DNA from: Bacteroidales bacterium
Lineage (GTDB): Bacteria; Bacteroidota; Bacteroidia; Bacteroidales; GCA-2748055
Direction: 5' to 3'
Assembly: GCA_023138875.1 (NCBI GenBank)
Contig: JAGLOO010000052.1
Coordinates: 16,211-80,210 of the forward strand
DNA length: 64,000 nucleotides
Position 1 is the stretch's first letter; every line of letters begins with the position of its first letter. The position numbers and the translations under genes are program-made. Under the pieces are notes generated by a model. The model saw only the letters and a list, made by a program, of their open reading frames with translations, made no database searches and was not told the DNA's origin. Below are positions 61,011-64,000 of this stretch, in pieces.

Positions 61011-62549
61011 CTATCCCGACCAACCCTCCCTGTCCAGGTTGCGGTAATTGACGGCCTCGGCCACATGTGAGGCCAGGATGTGATCGCACTGCTCCAGATC
61101 AGCAATGGTGCGGGCTACCTTCAGGATGCGGTCATAGGCCCGGGCAGAGAGTCCCAGACGTTCCATGGCCAACTTTATAATGGATTGTCCTGCCCTGTCG
61201 ATGATGCAATGGTGTTTCATTAAACCGGATTCCATTTGCGCATTACTGAATACATTCCCGATCCCGGCAAATCGCTTTTCCTGAATTTTCCTGGCAGCAA
61301 CCACCCGTCGCCGGATAACTTCACTTTTCTCTGAATCTCCCTCAACAGATAAATTCCTGAATGGTACAGGAGTCACTTCCATATGAATATCAATCCTGTC
61401 AAGCAATGGACCAGAGATCCTGGAAAGATATCTCTTGATAATGCCCGGGCCGCAGGTGCATGCTTTCTCCGGATGGTTGTAGAAACCGCATGGACAGGGA
61501 TTCATTGAAGCTACCAGCATAAAACTAGCAGGGTACACCACAGCGTAACTTGCCCTGCTTACGTTTATCGTCCGTTCCTCCAGCGGCTGCCTCAACACCT
61601 CCAGCACATGACGCTTGAACTCCGGGAGTTCATCCATAAAAAGCACCCCGTTATGCGCCAGCGAAATCTCCCCTGGTTGTGGTGAATTTCCTCCTCCAAT
61701 CAGGGCTATATCAGATATGGAGTGATGCGGTGACCGGAAGGGACGCACGGTGACCAGCTTCCCATTGGTACCCATTTTTCCTGCCACGGAATGAATCTTT
61801 GTGGTCTGGAGTGATTCTTCAATAGACATGGGAGGCATGATGGTTGGTAATCGCCTGGATAACATGCTTTTGCCTGAACCAGGAGGTCCTATCATTATTA
61901 CATTATGGTTTCCTGCTGCTGCTATAAGGAGTGCCCGTTTCACAGACTCCTGACCCTTCACTTCTGCAAAATCAACTCCATACTGATCCATCTCCCTGAG
62001 AAAGATTGCATGCATATCCATCTTTACGGGCGCTACTTCTAGTTTCCTGTCTAAAAATGAAACCACCTCGTTTAGCTCAGAGGCAGGAATCACCTCTATG
62101 CCTTCAACCACCGAAGCCTCTCCCGCATTCTTCTCGGGCACAATCACTCCTACAAATCCTTGTTCCTTTGCATTCAGGGTCATTGGAAGGACTCCTTTCA
62201 CCGGCATAACGCTTCCATCCAGCGATAATTCTCCCAACACCAAATAATCTTTCAAACGATCGGAACTTAACTGTTGGGTGGCCGCAAGGATACCAACAGC
62301 CAGGGGCAGGTCAAAATGGGTTCCCTCTTTGCGTATATCGGCTGGAGCTAGGTTAATGACCACCCTGAAACGTGGCCATTCAAACCCATTGTTGGTAAGG
62401 GCAGATTCGATCCGTTGCTGGCTCTCCCTTATAGCATGATCGGCCAGGCCCACGATGATGAACCTGATCCCCTGTGTGATATTGACCTCAATGGAGATCA
62501 TGGTCGCTCTGATCCCGTGTAGGGAACTGCTGTAGGTTTTTACTAACAT
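61011..62549 (-). CDS. comM: ComM/YifB-type Mg-chelatase-like AAA+ ATPase
   Basis: A 512-residue AAA+ protein. It has the N-terminal Lon-like domain (LVKTYSSSLHGIRATMISIE, KEGTHFDLPLAVGILA), Walker A (MIGPPGSGKSMLSRRL), Walker B (NGVLFMDELPEFKRHVLEVL), a zinc-binding insertion (NPCPCGFYNHPEKACTCGPG) and the C-terminal Mg-chelatase domain. ComM helicases move Holliday-type branches during natural transformation in some bacteria; YifB-family members are widespread. It is divergent from the blaI gene. Confidence 0.93.
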   Translation of the reverse strand: MLVKTYSSSLHGIRATMISIEVNITQGIRFIIVGLADHAIRESQQRIESALTNNGFEWPRFRVVINLAPADIRKEGTHFDLPLAVGILAATQQLSSDRLKDYLVLGELSLDGSVMPVKGVLPMTLNAKEQGFVGVIVPEKNAGEASVVEGIEVIPASELNEVVSFLDRKLEVAPVKMDMHAIFLREMDQYGVDFAEVKGQESVKRALLIAAAGNHNVIMIGPPGSGKSMLSRRLPTIMPPMSIEESLQTTKIHSVAGKMGTNGKLVTVRPFRSPHHSISDIALIGGGNSPQPGEISLAHNGVLFMDELPEFKRHVLEVLRQPLEERTINVSRASYAVVYPASFMLVASMNPCPCGFYNHPEKACTCGPGIIKRYLSRISGPLLDRIDIHMEVTPVPFRNLSVEGDSEKSEVIRRRVVAARKIQEKRFAGIGNVFSNAQMESGLMKHHCIIDRAGQSIIKLAMERLGLSARAYDRILKVARTIADLEQCDHILASHVAEAVNYRNLDREGWSG

Positions 62550-62646
62550 CGATTAAAGGAATGGTTACCATATATATTGATCGACAGCACGAATTATCGA
62601 ATTTTTTTTCATCTATAAAACGATCAGACCCAATGTATTAACTTAT

Positions 62647-62675
62647 TTTATAGTTACCCTACTGTATTTATAGTT
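62647..62675 (+). repeat. Direct repeats in front of blaI-type gene (possible operator)
   Basis: TTTATAGTT occurs at 62647-62655 and 62667-62675, exactly 20 bases apart, close to two helical turns. The second copy overlaps the -33 box. A 10-base palindrome ACTTTAAAGT lies at 62711-62720 between promoter and start codon. Either could be the repressor site. Confidence 0.4.
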
Positions 62676-62704
62676 GACTTACGTAATATTAAGTTGTACA
62701 TTTG
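62674..62704 (+). promoter_or_regulatory. Promoter of the BlaI/BlaR-like operon
   Basis: TTG at 62674-62676, 20 bases, then TACATTTG at 62697-62704, a full match to the Bacteroidota -33/-7 consensus. The predicted leader to the ATG at 62728 is about 17 bases and contains the palindrome ACTTTAAAGT. Confidence 0.65.
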
Positions 62705-62727
62705 CGTTATACTTTAAAGTCAATGTG

Positions 62728-63111
62728 ATGACAAAAAGACTCACCAAAGCAGAAGAGCAGATCATGCTGATCCTGTGGAAGCTCAGGGAAGCAACGATCA
62801 GGGAAGTCATGAATGAACTCAATGAACCCGATACCCCCTACACCACAGTATCCACCGTAGTAAGGGTACTGGAGAAAAAGGGAATCGTCGGTCACAGGGC
62901 AGTAGGGACTACCTACCTGTACCATCCCCAGCTTGCCAGGAAGGAATACCTGAAAGGATATATTTCGGGACTTGTCACCAACTATTTCGATGGCTCTTTT
63001 TCCAGGCTGGCTGCATTTTTCGCAAAAGAAAATGACCTGAACCTGGCAGAGTTCCAGGAGCTGTTTGGTCAAATTGAAAGTGAACTTAAAGAGAACGAAG
63101 ACCATGAATGA
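62728..63111 (+). CDS. BlaI/MecI-family transcriptional repressor
   Basis: A 127-residue winged-helix repressor: KRLTKAEEQIMLILWKLREA, the recognition region TPYTTVSTVVRVLEKKGIVG and the wing HRAVGTTYLYHPQLARKEYL, followed by a C-terminal dimer region where BlaR-type proteases cleave. The ATG at 62728 begins the conserved core; the longer frame is rejected because it crosses the promoter. Its end overlaps the sensor gene start by 8 bases. The regulated genes are not visible; no beta-lactamase gene is present in the window. Confidence 0.9.
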   Translation: MTKRLTKAEEQIMLILWKLREATIREVMNELNEPDTPYTTVSTVVRVLEKKGIVGHRAVGTTYLYHPQLARKEYLKGYISGLVTNYFDGSFSRLAAFFAKENDLNLAEFQELFGQIESELKENEDHE

Positions 63112-64000
63112 TATCATCATATATCTATTGAAGGTATCGGGTGGTCTGGGAATCATTTTCATCCCATACTATTTCCTGTTCAGGAACGATCCAAACCTGG
63201 TCATCAAACGATTCTATCTGCTTTCGGGATTGATCTCTGCATGGATATTCCCGTTTATTACATTCCAAAGGCCTGACCTTTTTGTAAACCTCACTCCCAC
63301 TGTCTTTATCGATCCCACCGTATCAAACGCACAACCCATCAGTCTGGCCGGGTCAGCGAACGGAGTCGGTATGACCATCAACTGGATCCAGGTTTTGATC
63401 GTTATTTACCTGACCGGACTGACATTCCTGCTGGTGAAGAACCTGTTCATCCTGTTTAAATGGAACCTTACCTGGCTAAAAAGGAAGAATGATGACAGAG
63501 TTGTATTCACAGAAAATGACCAGATATTTACAATCTTTTCGCGGATTTTTATCCCGAAAAAACTAGAGGGCAAACAGGATCTTGACAACGTACTCCTCCA
63601 TGAAAAAGCACACATCGGGCAACTCCACTTCATTGATCTGATGCTGATGGAGTCCGCATTATTGCTGACATGGTTTAATCCCTTCTCATGGCTTATTTCC
63701 AGGATGATTAAAGAGAACCACGAGCATCTTGCTGACAGGCATGTCCTTTCGGCCGGAGTCAATCCCGCTCGTTACAGGGCCCAACTGCTCAATCACACCC
63801 TGGGTGTGAATGTGTTCAGGCTGGGCAACCAGTTTAATCATTCTTTAACCATTAAAAGATTCAACATGATGAAAAAGCCAAGAAAATCCCGGATGGGAAT
63901 TATTAAAATTGCTTTGCTGATCCCGGCCATTCTGATCACACTGGGCCTGACCACCGGCATGGCCCCTCAACAGAAATCCCTTAACCCAACTTGCGCTATT
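63104..64000 (+). CDS. BlaR1/MecR1-like M56 membrane metallopeptidase (partial)
   Basis: The first 299 codons of an M56-family protein; it continues beyond the window. It begins MNDIIIYLLKVSGGLGIIFI and has about four membrane helices. The zinc motif HEKAH lies near residue 167 in NVLLHEKAHIGQLHFIDLML, followed by LLTWFNPFSWLISRMIKENH, the usual HExxH-plus-Glu metallopeptidase arrangement. It would cleave the repressor upstream in response to a signal. Bacteroidota M56 proteins often have a C-terminal TonB or carrier domain instead of a penicillin-binding domain; that part lies outside. The signal is unknown. Confidence 0.9.
   Translation, partial: MNDIIIYLLKVSGGLGIIFIPYYFLFRNDPNLVIKRFYLLSGLISAWIFPFITFQRPDLFVNLTPTVFIDPTVSNAQPISLAGSANGVGMTINWIQVLIVIYLTGLTFLLVKNLFILFKWNLTWLKRKNDDRVVFTENDQIFTIFSRIFIPKKLEGKQDLDNVLLHEKAHIGQLHFIDLMLMESALLLTWFNPFSWLISRMIKENHEHLADRHVLSAGVNPARYRAQLLNHTLGVNVFRLGNQFNHSLTIKRFNMMKKPRKSRMGIIKIALLIPAILITLGLTTGMAPQQKSLNPTCAI

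Noticed and set aside
1..64000. CRISPR array, tRNA, rRNA or prophage genes
   Set aside because: No regularly spaced repeats, cloverleaf-like sequences, ribosomal RNA segments or phage structural genes were seen on reading through both strands.

Overview
The window comes from a member of the Bacteroidota, most likely a free-living Bacteroidales or Marinilabiliales-type organism. Pointers are promoters of the TTG-N19/20-TAnnTTTG type, a type IX secretion sorting domain, a TonB receptor with an N-terminal carboxypeptidase-regulatory-like domain, many lipoproteins, and the gene pairs rplU-rpmA and blaI-blaR. Starts were chosen by reading the start codons. Several long frames begin with TTG or GTG, and the first suitable ATG was used where one exists.

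0-18.7 kb is housekeeping and core metabolism: tatC (cut by the window edge), recQ, an ABC export pair, a minus-strand operon (bifunctional nuclease, nucleoside transporter, response regulator, glycosyltransferase), rplU-rpmA with a textbook promoter and terminator, serS, a DMT-family exporter, ruvC, a HIT hydrolase, greA, ahcY, ribF and a eukaryote-like glycogen branching enzyme.

18.7-27.7 kb is a four-gene glycogen operon on the minus strand: debranching enzyme, GT4 glycosyltransferase, GH57 amylase, and a 1411-residue protein that joins a GT3 glycogen synthase to a GT35 phosphorylase. With the convergent branching enzyme it forms a complete alpha-glucan locus.

27.8-33.4 kb holds two tandem thioredoxin-fold lipoproteins that both lack the CxxC motif, lpxH, and a membrane pyrophosphatase. 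A 1.5-kb IS3-family element (33536-35048) follows. It sits in the promoter of a type IX-secreted protein and is flanked by unusually long direct repeats that carry the -33 box.

35.8-43.7 kb contains a minus-strand run (circularly permuted ATP-grasp ligase, N-formylglutamate amidohydrolase-like enzyme, TonB receptor) and a divergent run (acyl-activating enzyme, CPBP protein, extended SDR). 43.7-50.1 kb is a decay zone: M16 peptidase, SMP-30 lactonase, an extra SMP-30 fragment and a Gfo/Idh oxidoreductase are all broken by internal deletions. Between them lie an intact secreted WG-repeat/caspase protein and small exported proteins.

50.2-57.7 kb is a sulfur and molybdenum region: mobA, an ECF-like membrane protein, a three-subunit Tat-exported molybdopterin oxidoreductase of the polysulfide/thiosulfate reductase type, two YeeE/YedE half-transporters, and a rhodanese-fold protein whose only cysteine is its last residue (GGC end). 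57.7-64 kb has an AT-rich phytoene synthase/desaturase pair, a higBA toxin-antitoxin pair, comM, and a blaI-blaR-type regulatory pair cut by the window end. No rRNA, tRNA or CRISPR array was seen.
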